Part shown: piece by piece, positions 36,236 to 44,604 of the stretch
How the letters are laid out: every line of letters starts with the position of its first letter
Position numbering within the stretch: the first letter of the stretch is position 1
Assembly (NCBI GenBank): GCA_016787645.1
Contig: JAEUUF010000022.1
Coordinates: 310,001 to 374,000, forward strand
Reading direction: 5' to 3'
Origin: Cyclobacteriaceae bacterium
GTDB taxonomy: Bacteria > Bacteroidota > Bacteroidia > Cytophagales > Cyclobacteriaceae
DNA length: 64,000 bases
The notes under the pieces: model-generated
What the model saw: only the letters and a program-made list of their open reading frames with translations
What the model was told of the DNA's origin: nothing
The model's database searches: none
Position numbers and translations under genes: made by a program

Positions 36236-37510
36236 ATGGCCTATATTGAACCCGCCCCGCTCCTGGACAAAGAGAATCCGTTCGAGGCGATGATGACCCG
36301 GTTCCAGACGGCTTCCCAAATCCTGGGACTGGAAGAACAGATCTATAACGTATTGAAGTCCCCCGCACGGCAAGTGATTGTATCATTGCCTGTAACCATG
36401 GACGACGGAACTATCCGGGTGTTTGAAGGTTACCGGGTTATTCACTCCACGATCCTCGGTCCTTCGAAAGGTGGTATTCGTTTCGATACCCACGTAAACC
36501 TCGATGAGGTGAAGGCATTGGCTGCCTGGATGACCTGGAAGTGCGCTGTGGTGGATATTCCCTACGGCGGCGCGAAAGGCGGAGTGAACTGCAATCCCCG
36601 CGAAATGTCCGCAGGCGAGATTGAGCGACTCATGCGTGCTTACACGCTGGCCATGGTCGACATCTTCGGCGCTGACAAAGATATTCCTGCACCCGACATG
36701 GGGACGGGACCGCGCGAAATGGCGTGGCTCATGGACGAATACTCCCGCACACGCGGCATGACCGTCAATGCAGTGGTCACTGGAAAACCGATCGTTCTCG
36801 GCGGTTCACTCGGCCGCACAGAAGCAACGGGTCGCGGCGTAATGGTCGCCACCTTGGCTGCCATGGGCAAACTGAAAATCAATCCTTACAACGCCACCTG
36901 TGCGGTACAAGGATTTGGAAACGTAGGCATGTGGGCAGCTCGCCTGCTCGCCGAGCGTGGTCTCAAGGTAGTGGCCATCAGCGACCTGTCCGGTGCCTAC
37001 TACAATGAGGCAGGTGTCGATATCGACAAAGCGGTGAAGTATCGCGATGGCAATAACGGCACCCTCGAAGGCTACACCGAAGCACAGAAGATCAATGGCG
37101 GTGATATCCTCACCCTTCCGGTTGAAGTCCTCGTGCCCGCCGCTACCGAAGATGTGATTACGGTGAGCAACGCCAAGAAGATCCAGGCCAAACTGATCGT
37201 AGAAGGCGCGAACGGACCGACGTCAAGTAAGGCTGACAGCATCATCTATGAAAAAGGCATCAGCGTGGTGCCGGATATCCTGGCCAATGCCGGCGGCGTT
37301 ACTGTGTCGTATTTCGAGTGGGTGCAGAACCGCCTCGGTTACAAATGGACCGCTGACCGTGTGAACCGCCGCAGCGACCGGATTATGAAAGACGCTTTTG
37401 AGAACGTATACCGCGTGGCCATGGAATACAAAGTTTCCATGCGCATTGCCGCCTACATGGTCGCCATCGACAAAGTGGCCAAGACCTACAAGTTCCGCGG
37501 CGGCTACTGA
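36236..37510 (+). CDS. gdhA: Glutamate dehydrogenase (Glu/Leu/Phe/Val dehydrogenase family)
   Basis: This 424-aa enzyme interconverts glutamate and 2-oxoglutarate plus ammonia. The substrate-binding segment GPSKGGIRFDTHV and the catalytic lysine region PYGGAKGGV lie in the first third, followed by DIPAPDMGTGPREMAW and the nucleotide fold in VQGFGNVGMWAARLL. The length fits the hexameric short-chain class. Cofactor preference is not safe to call. It has its own promoter box and a strong terminator at 37541, so it is likely monocistronic. Confidence 0.95.
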   Translation: MAYIEPAPLLDKENPFEAMMTRFQTASQILGLEEQIYNVLKSPARQVIVSLPVTMDDGTIRVFEGYRVIHSTILGPSKGGIRFDTHVNLDEVKALAAWMTWKCAVVDIPYGGAKGGVNCNPREMSAGEIERLMRAYTLAMVDIFGADKDIPAPDMGTGPREMAWLMDEYSRTRGMTVNAVVTGKPIVLGGSLGRTEATGRGVMVATLAAMGKLKINPYNATCAVQGFGNVGMWAARLLAERGLKVVAISDLSGAYYNEAGVDIDKAVKYRDGNNGTLEGYTEAQKINGGDILTLPVEVLVPAATEDVITVSNAKKIQAKLIVEGANGPTSSKADSIIYEKGISVVPDILANAGGVTVSYFEWVQNRLGYKWTADRVNRRSDRIMKDAFENVYRVAMEYKVSMRIAAYMVAIDKVAKTYKFRGGY

Positions 37511-37531
37511 GACGAACTGGATACTTTCTGA

Positions 37532-37539
37532 TACCTTTG
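37532..37539 (+). promoter_or_regulatory. -7 box upstream of psd, abutting the gdhA terminator
   Basis: TACCTTTG matches TAnnTTTG. Transcription would start a few bases downstream, inside the left arm of the gdhA terminator hairpin, so the psd transcript would not form that hairpin. Confidence 0.5.
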
Positions 37540-37540
37540 C

Positions 37541-37570
37541 AGGGCAGGATTAACCTCCTGCCCTTTCTTA
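37541..37570 (+). terminator. Rho-independent terminator after gdhA
   Basis: A perfect 9-bp stem (37541-37549 with 37556-37564) encloses a 6-base loop and is followed by a T-rich tail. It ends 11 bp before psd. Confidence 0.78.
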
Positions 37571-37580
37571 TTATCCGACT

Positions 37581-38240
37581 ATGACCATTCACAAAGAAGG
37601 CCGGACCCTGCTGTTTTTCCTGCTGGTCATCCTGTTCCTCCTCAATTGGCTGCTGAGCTACCTCTTTCCTGACAAGGAACTTCTTCAACAGGTCAGTATT
37701 GGGGCGAGTCTCCTGCTTTACCTCATTATCCTGCAGTTCTTCCGGAGCCCGATATTCAGTATTCCCAAGAACGAGAAACACATACTGGCTCCTGCGGACG
37801 GCAAAGTGGTCGTGATTGAAGAGACCGACGAAACCGAATACCTGAAAGGCCGCCGCCTCCAGGTTTCTATCTTCATGTCACCGATTAACGTGCACGTCAA
37901 CCGAATGCCCGCCGGCGGGACGATCAGTTATTTCAAGTATCACCCCGGCAAGTACCTGGTCGCCTGGCACCCCAAATCCAGCACAGAAAACGAACGGACC
38001 ACGGTTGTGGTGAAGATGAACTCCGGGACTGAGATTCTTTTCCGGCAGATAGCCGGCGCACTGGCCCGGAGAATAAAATGGTACGTGAAACCGGGCGATG
38101 TCCTCGCACAGGGAGACGAATTTGGATTTATCAAGTTTGGTTCGCGCGTCGATATCTTCCTTCCTCTCGACAGCAAAGTAACTGTCAGTGTTGGGGGCGT
38201 CACCAAGGGCGGCCGCACTGTGATTGCTGAACTGGCCTAA
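37581..38240 (+). CDS. psd: Phosphatidylserine decarboxylase, short type
   Basis: This 219-aa membrane-associated enzyme forms phosphatidylethanolamine. It has an N-terminal hydrophobic hairpin (about residues 9-50), then the conserved LAPADGKVVVIEE, FMSPINVHVNR and YHPGKY segments. The self-cleavage site that yields the pyruvoyl group is the Gly-Ser in KFGSRVD near the C-terminus. Length fits the short archaeal-type/Psd-II proteins of Bacteroidota. It ends in a 4-bp overlap with the convergent arginase-like gene. No pssA gene is adjacent. Confidence 0.94.
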   Translation: MTIHKEGRTLLFFLLVILFLLNWLLSYLFPDKELLQQVSIGASLLLYLIILQFFRSPIFSIPKNEKHILAPADGKVVVIEETDETEYLKGRRLQVSIFMSPINVHVNRMPAGGTISYFKYHPGKYLVAWHPKSSTENERTTVVVKMNSGTEILFRQIAGALARRIKWYVKPGDVLAQGDEFGFIKFGSRVDIFLPLDSKVTVSVGGVTKGGRTVIAELA

Positions 38241-39391
38241 ATTTTTCCCAGCGCCGTAATAAACCTATCCGGCAGTTCCCCAGCTGTTGCCGTTTTGTAG
38301 TCGGCGTAACTGCAAGGGACAATGCTGTTGCGATGGTAGGATGATTTCGCGGTGCCCGGTATTTCCATCCACCATCTCTCGGTGAACTTGCTCTTGTAGA
38401 AAATCAGCGTGTCCGGGTCCGTGGGCATGGAGACGGTATACTTCGTGAAGTCGTTGCCTTTGAAATCCTGCTCGTTCTTGCGGTGGTAGTACCCCTCGAT
38501 GAAGTACCAGATCATGGTCGCGATAATCGACGCCGTCTTGTGGTGCGGGTCGTCGTGCTGTGGGCTATAGCCATAGATGCCCACGGAACTTAGTTTTTCA
38601 TTCATGCCCGCATACCAGGCGACCTGGCAGGCATCCTCGCCGTGAAGGCCAAATGGTTGAGCTCGCTCGCAGCCGGGCGCATCCGATGACCGGATTGCTG
38701 AAACATCAAACGACAACAAATCAGCCTGGCGGATCGCCGGCTCCATCTCCGCAAGTTTGGTGCGCATCTCACCCACGCGGAATGCTTCAAAATAAAGTTT
38801 CTCCAGCACAGCGATCGAGGCCGGGTCGATGAGGTACGTTTGGTAAGCCAAGTGTGTGTAGCTCAACAAATAGTTCGGCTCGTGAAGAAGAATCTTGTGT
38901 AAGTGTCGCCTGTCCGCCGCCACGCCGTGCTTGTCGTCGAGATCCAGGAACGCGTCCACGTTGAGGAGGCTGACCAGTTTTTCAAATCCCTCGTAAGCCC
39001 AGTATTGGCCGTAGTCCAGGTCGTGCGAGCCGCCGATGATGATGGGCAGCACATTATTCTCCAGTAATATCCGGCACACCTCGCTGAGCCGCACGTAGGT
39101 TTCTTCCAGGTCAACACCGGGGTTCAGGTTCCCAAGGTCGACCACCCGGTAGGCGCCGGTGCCTTTTTTCAGCTGGTAGAGTTTCCGCCGTACTTCATCG
39201 GGTGCGCTGGCCGATCCCGGGTGATGCCCGGCGCCGCGCGTTTCATTGACGCCGATCAGGGCGATGTGGGCGCCCTTGTAATCGGGCATTTTCTCGGTAT
39301 AGGCGCGGATGTTCCGGAAGAATGAGGATACCGGCTGGACAGACGAATGAATGGACTCCTCGATCGGGGAAAAGAATAAGGTCAGGTCCAT
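38237..39391 (-). CDS. Arginase/formimidoylglutamase-like protein with incomplete metal site
   Basis: This 384-aa protein has the ureohydrolase fold. IIGGSHD (H123, D124) is intact, but the second motif reads VDAFLDL, with Phe148 where the Mn-binding histidine is expected, and the third reads SFDVSAI, with Ser231 in place of the second aspartate. Two or more of the six usual Mn ligands are thus replaced. It belongs to the Bacteroidota group often labelled formimidoylglutamase, but no hut genes are nearby and hydrolase activity is doubtful. It ends convergently with psd (4-bp overlap). Starts with ATG. Confidence 0.82.
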   Translation of the reverse strand: MDLTLFFSPIEESIHSSVQPVSSFFRNIRAYTEKMPDYKGAHIALIGVNETRGAGHHPGSASAPDEVRRKLYQLKKGTGAYRVVDLGNLNPGVDLEETYVRLSEVCRILLENNVLPIIIGGSHDLDYGQYWAYEGFEKLVSLLNVDAFLDLDDKHGVAADRRHLHKILLHEPNYLLSYTHLAYQTYLIDPASIAVLEKLYFEAFRVGEMRTKLAEMEPAIRQADLLSFDVSAIRSSDAPGCERAQPFGLHGEDACQVAWYAGMNEKLSSVGIYGYSPQHDDPHHKTASIIATMIWYFIEGYYHRKNEQDFKGNDFTKYTVSMPTDPDTLIFYKSKFTERWWMEIPGTAKSSYHRNSIVPCSYADYKTATAGELPDRFITALGKI

Positions 39392-39546
39392 GGTGAGTGG
39401 TTTGTCAAAGCTAAGGGATATGGATTAAAAAATGGTGGAGTGTATGGCCTTTCATCCTTGGTTGGAGACGAACACTTACCCCAATGTTATTTTGTCATGG
39501 TGAAGTACACCAACCCAAAACTCCCGACGGGGTTGGGCGAACCCTG

Positions 39547-39572
39547 CGGTGGCTTGGAGTGCCTCAGCCACC
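39547..39572. repeat. Palindromic repeat, copy 1
   Basis: A 26-bp element with perfect 7-bp arms GGTGGCT (39548-39554) and AGCCACC (39566-39572). It matches copy 2 at 43124 at 24 of 26 positions. A second inverted repeat (CCAACCC/GGGTTGG, 39510-39536) lies just upstream. Confidence 0.6.
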
Positions 39573-39610
39573 TTTAACTACTGCTGGAAAGAACACTCAA
39601 AGTTACCTTT

Positions 39611-40012
39611 TCAGCCTTTGCTGAGATAGTGCCCACCCAGGCTGCCGAGAAACTTGGCGACATTCGCCCCAAGGAAAATGGGCAAATAAGTCAGCCAATC
39701 GGGAACACCAAATAGCAAAATCACCAGGAAGTCCCACACCACGTAGACCAGCGGAAACAAGAGCGCGAGTTTCAGGGCATTTGGTAATTGCTTCCTTGTC
39801 CAATACCGCGACACCAGGAAGAAAACGATAAATCCGAAAATCCCCGAAATCCAGGGCGCGGAGTCCATCGCGTGCGCATCGTAAACGGCCACCTCCTTGC
39901 CGGGGTTGACCGCCGTGGAATAAACAAAGACCTCCGCGAAGGAAATCGCCACCAGAATCACCTGGGTGAGGAGAACAAGGCCGAAGAGTTTCAGAAGGGT
40001 GTAGCGTTGCAT
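39611..40012 (-). CDS. Small integral membrane protein of unknown function
   Basis: This 133-aa protein has about four hydrophobic segments (around residues 7-30, 50-70, 80-105 and 112-125) and no motif that I recognise. ATG at 40012 is preferred to a GTG at 40018. It stands alone on the minus strand, with a repeat-bearing intergenic region downstream and a divergent PadR gene upstream. No function can be given. Confidence 0.7.
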   Translation of the reverse strand: MQRYTLLKLFGLVLLTQVILVAISFAEVFVYSTAVNPGKEVAVYDAHAMDSAPWISGIFGFIVFFLVSRYWTRKQLPNALKLALLFPLVYVVWDFLVILLFGVPDWLTYLPIFLGANVAKFLGSLGGHYLSKG

Positions 40013-40136
40013 AAGCACAAAGTGATTACGTTACCCAATGTAAGAAATCCCAAGCGGTCCAAAACCTAAAGTACAGACGTGCACATGATTCCTTTAGAAC
40101 AAAACCATTTTACATACATTTACGTAATTAATACCT

Positions 40137-40475
40137 ATGAAAGGAACCAACCTCGGGGAATTTGAAGAATTAGTCCTGCTGACCGTGGCCGCCCTCATCG
40201 ACGACGCATACAGCGTGGCGATCTGCGATGAACTTGAACGGCACTCCAAACGGCCGGTGAAACTGGGTGCTGTCCATGCCGTACTCAACCGGCTTGAGGA
40301 CAAAGGCCTCTTGAAAAGCAAATTGGGCGAAGCCACCAACGTGCGCGGCGGAAAACGAAAGCGATTCTACACCGTCACCGTGCCCGGCAAGACTGCGCTG
40401 GTGAAAGCCCGTGAGCTGCGTGAAGATCTTTGGAACCGCATTCCTTCTTTCGCGCTGAAGGCCATCGCCTCATGA
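40137..40475 (+). CDS. PadR-family transcriptional regulator
   Basis: This 112-aa winged-helix protein has the PadR pattern: FEELVLLTVAALIDDAYSVAI as the first helices, VHAVLNRLEDKGLL as recognition helix and wing lead-in, and a KRKRFYTVT wing. The C-terminal dimer helix is short. Its stop overlaps the start of a permease gene as ATGA, so regulator and permease are translated together; PadR-permease pairs of this kind recur in Bacteroidota. A near-consensus TACATTTA box lies at 40115-40122 with a TACGTA palindrome next to it, a possible autoregulatory operator. Confidence 0.92.
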   Translation: MKGTNLGEFEELVLLTVAALIDDAYSVAICDELERHSKRPVKLGAVHAVLNRLEDKGLLKSKLGEATNVRGGKRKRFYTVTVPGKTALVKARELREDLWNRIPSFALKAIAS

Positions 40476-43111
40476 AGGGACAGCGACCCATCTTGCCTCC
40501 GCGTTGGGCGACACGGTTCCTGTACTGGTACTGCCGTCCCGAACTGGTGGAAGATCTCGACGGGGATCTGGCCGAGTACTTTGACCGCAATTGCGGGACG
40601 AAAGGTCCGCGCAGAGCGAAATTCATCTACGTTCTCGATGTAGTAAAATTCTGCCGACCCTATACGATTCGAAAACCCAAACCCCTCCATCCCTTAATCC
40701 ATTGGCTTATGCTGGGAAACTACATCAAGACGTCTAGCCGCAACCTGGTGCGCAACAAACTGTTCTCTGCCATCAACATTTCAGGACTCGCAATTAGCAT
40801 GACCGTGGGACTGCTGTTGATCGGGGTCCTCTCCGATATCCTGTCCTATGATCAGTTTCACAAAAACTACCACCGCATTTACCGGGTGGTGAGTGAATAC
40901 GAGTTCCTGAAGAAGAAAGACATGAGCCTGATGGCAACCACCTCCACGAAGGCGGGGCAATTGATCCGGAATGAGTTTGCCACCCCGGAGGCTGTCGCGA
41001 TTATTCGCAGGAATTTTGACGGCGACGTGACCTACAACAACAAGACACTGCCCCTTGATGGTTTCTGGGCCAACCAGGATTTGTTCAAAGTATTCTCCTT
41101 CGAACTAGCCAAAGGCAACCCGGAAACCGCGCTGCGCGATGCGTTCTCTGTTGTACTGACCGAAAGCGCAGCCAAGAAGTTGTTTGGCGACGACGAGGCG
41201 CTGGGCAAGAGCATCACCTACAACAACGACAAATCCTATACGGTCACTGGCATCCTGAAGGATATCCCCAAGTTCTCACACATCCATTTTGAAATGCTCG
41301 GCTCCCTGCCGACTCGCGAGGTGCTGTACAAAGACAGCAAGGATGAGATGAAGTGGGATAACATCTGGAGCACGTGGGTTTACCTGTTGCTCCCGGAAGG
41401 GACCGATCCTAATTCACTTCAACCCGAGCTGGTGAAGCTGAGCGAGCGGGAAGATCCAACGGTGGAGAATACACACATCGGCCTGCAATTGCAGGCGCTG
41501 GGGGATATCATGATCAGTCCTGACATGAATAACCAGATTGGCGACGTCATGGGGGTCTCCTCCCTGTGGATCTTCGGGAGTCTTGCCTTTGTCGTCATTC
41601 TCTCGGCTAGTTTCAACTACACCAATCTTTCGATAGCGCGCTCACTGCGCCGTACCCGGGAGGTGGGTATCCGGAAAGTTGTTGGTGCTTTAAGAAGCCA
41701 GGTGCGAAACCAATTTATCGTTGAGGCGGTATTGATTTCATGCTGCGCCCTCCTTATTGCACTCGTCTTGTATGTGATCGTCAAACCGGTTTTCCTCAGT
41801 TTCAACCCTGACCTTCAAGCGCTTTACCAATTGGACCTCAGTCCAAAGAACCTCGGGTTGTTCATCGCTTTCGCCCTGCTGCTGGGCATTGTCACCGGTT
41901 TTTTTCCGGCGTTGTTTTTTTCAAAGGTCAATACGATTGATGTATTGAAGGATGGTGCCACGTTCCGGTTGTCCAGAAAACTGACCGCGCGCAAGGTGCT
42001 CATCGTCTTTCAGTATTGCATCTCCATCATCCTGATTACCTCCACCGCTATCGTTTATCAGCAATATCGACACTACATTGCCTTTGACCTCGGATTTTCC
42101 ACAGAGAACATCATCAATGTGCCGCTGCAAGGGAACAAAGCTGACTTGCTGAAGAAGGACATTGAAGAACTTCCCGAGGTGGTTGATGTTTCCCAATCGC
42201 AAATGGTCACCAGCATCGGAAACTATTGGATATCGCGGGTAAAGTCACCGGAGCATCCTGAGGATTCGGCAGGGGTGGCCTACAATGTGGTCGACGAGAA
42301 ATACCTTCCGTTGCACAACCACCAGTTGTTGGCCGGCAGGAATTTCCAGGCGAGAACCGGCAAGTTCGAGGAATCGGAGGTGATCGTGAATGTCGAGGTG
42401 CTGAAGCGGTTCCAGGTAGCTGGCGGCGATCCGCAGAAAGCCATCGACCAGGTGCTGAAGATTGACGGTAAGGAGGTTCGCATTATCGGTGTCATGAAAG
42501 ACTTCTCCTATGGGCGCGCCAACGACAAGGCTTCCGACCGCACCATCATGTTTCGTTATAACAATGAAGGACTTGATGAGCTCAATATAAAAGTTGCCTC
42601 CACCGATCTGCTAGCCACCCGCAACAAACTGGAGGCGATTTGGAAGAAACATGACAGCGTGCATCCTTACGAGGGCAAGTTCTATTCAGAGCAATTGGAG
42701 CTTGCATTTGCCGAGCTCAAAGCCGCCATTAAGATTGCTGGTGTGCTCGCCTTTCTCGCCATCACCATCGCGTCAATGGGGCTATTGGGAATGGTGGTGT
42801 TCACCACGGAAACCCGGCTAAAGGAGGTCAGTATTCGCAAAGTGATGGGTGCATCCGTCCATGGCCTCTTGTTTCTCCTCGGCAAGGGCTTTCTCTCCCT
42901 GCTCGGTATTGCCACATTGATATCGCTTCCCCTTACCATCCTGTTCTTCGAACAGGTTGCGTTTCCAGAATTAAGCAATCACGCACCATTATCCATTACG
43001 GACATGTTGCTGGGTGTGGGCGTTGTGTTGGTTATCGCCCTGGCGATGATTCTTTCGCAGACCTTCAAAGCAGCACAGACTAATCCGGCGGAGGTGTTGA
43101 AGAACGAGTGA
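40472..43111 (+). CDS. FtsX/MacB-type ABC transporter permease with prefix domain
   Basis: This 879-aa protein opens with a prefix region (residues 1-80: PPRWATRFLYWYCRPELVED) that precedes a MacB/FtsX permease. A first helix (INISGLAISMTVGLLLIGV) is followed by a large extracytoplasmic MacB-core domain, then FtsX helices (RTREVGIRKVVGA near residue 400), a second core domain and a second FtsX unit (LKEVSIRKVMGAS near the C-terminus). These permeases transmit ATP-driven mechanical force to envelope substrates, but no ATPase gene is adjacent. It overlaps the PadR gene by 4 bp and is followed by palindromic repeat copy 2. Confidence 0.9.
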   Translation: MKGQRPILPPRWATRFLYWYCRPELVEDLDGDLAEYFDRNCGTKGPRRAKFIYVLDVVKFCRPYTIRKPKPLHPLIHWLMLGNYIKTSSRNLVRNKLFSAINISGLAISMTVGLLLIGVLSDILSYDQFHKNYHRIYRVVSEYEFLKKKDMSLMATTSTKAGQLIRNEFATPEAVAIIRRNFDGDVTYNNKTLPLDGFWANQDLFKVFSFELAKGNPETALRDAFSVVLTESAAKKLFGDDEALGKSITYNNDKSYTVTGILKDIPKFSHIHFEMLGSLPTREVLYKDSKDEMKWDNIWSTWVYLLLPEGTDPNSLQPELVKLSEREDPTVENTHIGLQLQALGDIMISPDMNNQIGDVMGVSSLWIFGSLAFVVILSASFNYTNLSIARSLRRTREVGIRKVVGALRSQVRNQFIVEAVLISCCALLIALVLYVIVKPVFLSFNPDLQALYQLDLSPKNLGLFIAFALLLGIVTGFFPALFFSKVNTIDVLKDGATFRLSRKLTARKVLIVFQYCISIILITSTAIVYQQYRHYIAFDLGFSTENIINVPLQGNKADLLKKDIEELPEVVDVSQSQMVTSIGNYWISRVKSPEHPEDSAGVAYNVVDEKYLPLHNHQLLAGRNFQARTGKFEESEVIVNVEVLKRFQVAGGDPQKAIDQVLKIDGKEVRIIGVMKDFSYGRANDKASDRTIMFRYNNEGLDELNIKVASTDLLATRNKLEAIWKKHDSVHPYEGKFYSEQLELAFAELKAAIKIAGVLAFLAITIASMGLLGMVVFTTETRLKEVSIRKVMGASVHGLLFLLGKGFLSLLGIATLISLPLTILFFEQVAFPELSNHAPLSITDMLLGVGVVLVIALAMILSQTFKAAQTNPAEVLKNE

Positions 43112-43123
43112 GGCAGGGTTCGA

Positions 43124-43149
43124 CGGTGGCTTCGGGTGCCTCAGCCACC
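43124..43149. repeat. Palindromic repeat, copy 2
   Basis: Same 26-bp element as at 39547, arms GGTGGCT (43125-43131) and AGCCACC (43143-43149), two central mismatches. The two copies bracket the small membrane gene and the PadR-permease pair. Confidence 0.6.
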
Positions 43150-43171
43150 ATACTCAAGAACTTTAAACAAA

Positions 43172-43199
43172 ATAGCCCCAGGCTTCCACCCGGGGCTAT
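43172..43199 (-). terminator. Rho-independent terminator after nqrF
   Basis: 8-bp arms ATAGCCCC (43172-43179) and GGGGCTAT (43192-43199), extended by two more pairs after one mismatch, are followed on the minus strand by TTTTGTTT. It lies 20 bp beyond the nqrF stop. Confidence 0.72.
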
Positions 43200-43219
43200 C
43201 AAAGAGGTGCAGCTACTGC

Positions 43220-44518
43220 CTACCCTCCAAAGTCGTCAAAGCGGATGTTCTCTTTCGGAATGCCCATTTCATCGAGCATCTTCAGCACGGCCGCGTTCAT
43301 CATGGGCGGGCCGCAGAGGTAATACTCCACATCCTCCGGGGACGGGTGGTCTTTGAGGTAATTGTCGTAAAGGCATTTGTGGATGAACCCGACGTAGCCA
43401 TCGGATTCTCTATCGTCCAGGTTCTTGCTGAGTTTCCAGTTGTCTTCGGGCAGCGGCTCGGAGAGACCGATGTAGAACCGGAAGTTGGGAAACTTCTTCT
43501 CGATGTCGCGGAAGTGCTCAGTGTAGAAGAGTTCTTTCTTGGAGCGACCGCCGTACCAGTAGGAAACTTTACGGTTGGTCTTCTCGGTATGAAACAGGTG
43601 GAAGATCTGCGCGCGGAGCGGGGCCATGCCGGCACCACCACCGATATAGATCATCTCCCGCTGGGTCTTGTTGATGTGGAATTCCCCGTAAGGGCCTGAG
43701 ATAGTCACCTTGTCGCCGGGCTTGCGGGAGAAAATGTAGCTGGAGCAAATGCCGGGATTCACGTCCATCCACTTGTTGTTCTGCCGGTCCCACGGCGGCG
43801 TAGCCACGCGGATGTTCAGCATCACAATATTTCCTTCGGCCGGGTGGTTGGCCATCGAGTAGGCCCGGAAGATCGGTTCCTCATTCTTCATCTTCAGACC
43901 CCACAGCTTGAACTTGTCCCAATCGCTCTGGAATACATCCGGTTTGTGGCCAAGGTCGGGGTGCGGGGTGATGTCCATAGTCTTGTAGTCCACCGTGATC
44001 GGGGGCACATCGATCTGGATATATCCGCCGGCCTCGAACTTGAGGGTTTCACCGGGAGGAAGTTTTACCACGAACTCCTTAATAAAGGTCGATACGTTGT
44101 AGTTGGAGACCACTTCGCATTCCCATTTCTTGATACCGAAGATTTCATCCGGGATGCGGATGTTGAGGTCCTGCTTCACTTTCACCTGGCAGCCCAGGCG
44201 AACATTCTCTTTTTTCTCCTGGCGGGTGAGGTGTCCAAGCTCCGTGGGCAGCACATCGCCGCCGCCGCTTTCCACCACGCACTTGCACATCGCGCAGGTA
44301 CCGCCGCCTCCGCAGGCCGACGGGAGAAATATCTTTTCATTCGCCAGGGTTGACAGCAGGGAACTGCCGGCCGACACCGTCACAACTTTTTCGCCGTTGA
44401 TGGTGATCTTGACGGGCCCCGACTGCACCAGCCTTTTCTGGGCAAAGAGCAGGAGAAACACCAATAGCAGAATAACAAACGTAAACGCTACAATGGAGGT
44501 AGAAAGAATAGGAAGCAT
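43220..44518 (-). CDS. nqrF: Na+-translocating NADH:quinone reductase subunit F
   Basis: This 432-aa protein is the NADH-oxidising entry subunit of Na+-NQR. It has an N-terminal membrane helix (about residues 4-25), a plant-type 2Fe-2S domain with [12 protein letters not shown] and a fourth cysteine in RLGCQV, the FAD motif RAYSMANHP, and the NADH-binding [14 protein letters not shown]. The ATG at 44518 is chosen over a GTG at 44539. The other subunits (A-E), usually in the same operon, are not adjacent, and the gene has its own promoter box and terminator. Confidence 0.95.
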   Translation of the reverse strand: MLPILSTSIVAFTFVILLLVFLLLFAQKRLVQSGPVKITINGEKVVTVSAGSSLLSTLANEKIFLPSACGGGGTCAMCKCVVESGGGDVLPTELGHLTRQEKKENVRLGCQVKVKQDLNIRIPDEIFGIKKWECEVVSNYNVSTFIKEFVVKLPPGETLKFEAGGYIQIDVPPITVDYKTMDITPHPDLGHKPDVFQSDWDKFKLWGLKMKNEEPIFRAYSMANHPAEGNIVMLNIRVATPPWDRQNNKWMDVNPGICSSYIFSRKPGDKVTISGPYGEFHINKTQREMIYIGGGAGMAPLRAQIFHLFHTEKTNRKVSYWYGGRSKKELFYTEHFRDIEKKFPNFRFYIGLSEPLPEDNWKLSKNLDDRESDGYVGFIHKCLYDNYLKDHPSPEDVEYYLCGPPMMNAAVLKMLDEMGIPKENIRFDDFGG

Positions 44519-44538
44519 GCCGTTCGGAATTAGGAGCA

Positions 44539-44546
44539 CAAATATA
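44539..44546 (-). promoter_or_regulatory. -7 box upstream of nqrF
   Basis: TATATTTG on the minus strand matches TAnnTTTG, 20 bases before the ATG, which supports the downstream start and a short leader. Confidence 0.5.
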
Positions 44547-44604
44547 TTGACGGGGGGCCGAAAAACGGTGTGCCGCCCGACAAAAACCCGCTATTCCCAA
44601 ACCC

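Noticed and set aside
40115-40130. TTAC...GTAA inverted repeat before the PadR gene as a defined operator
   Set aside because: Arms too short and imperfect; the usual PadR ATGT-N8-ACAT pattern is not clearly present.
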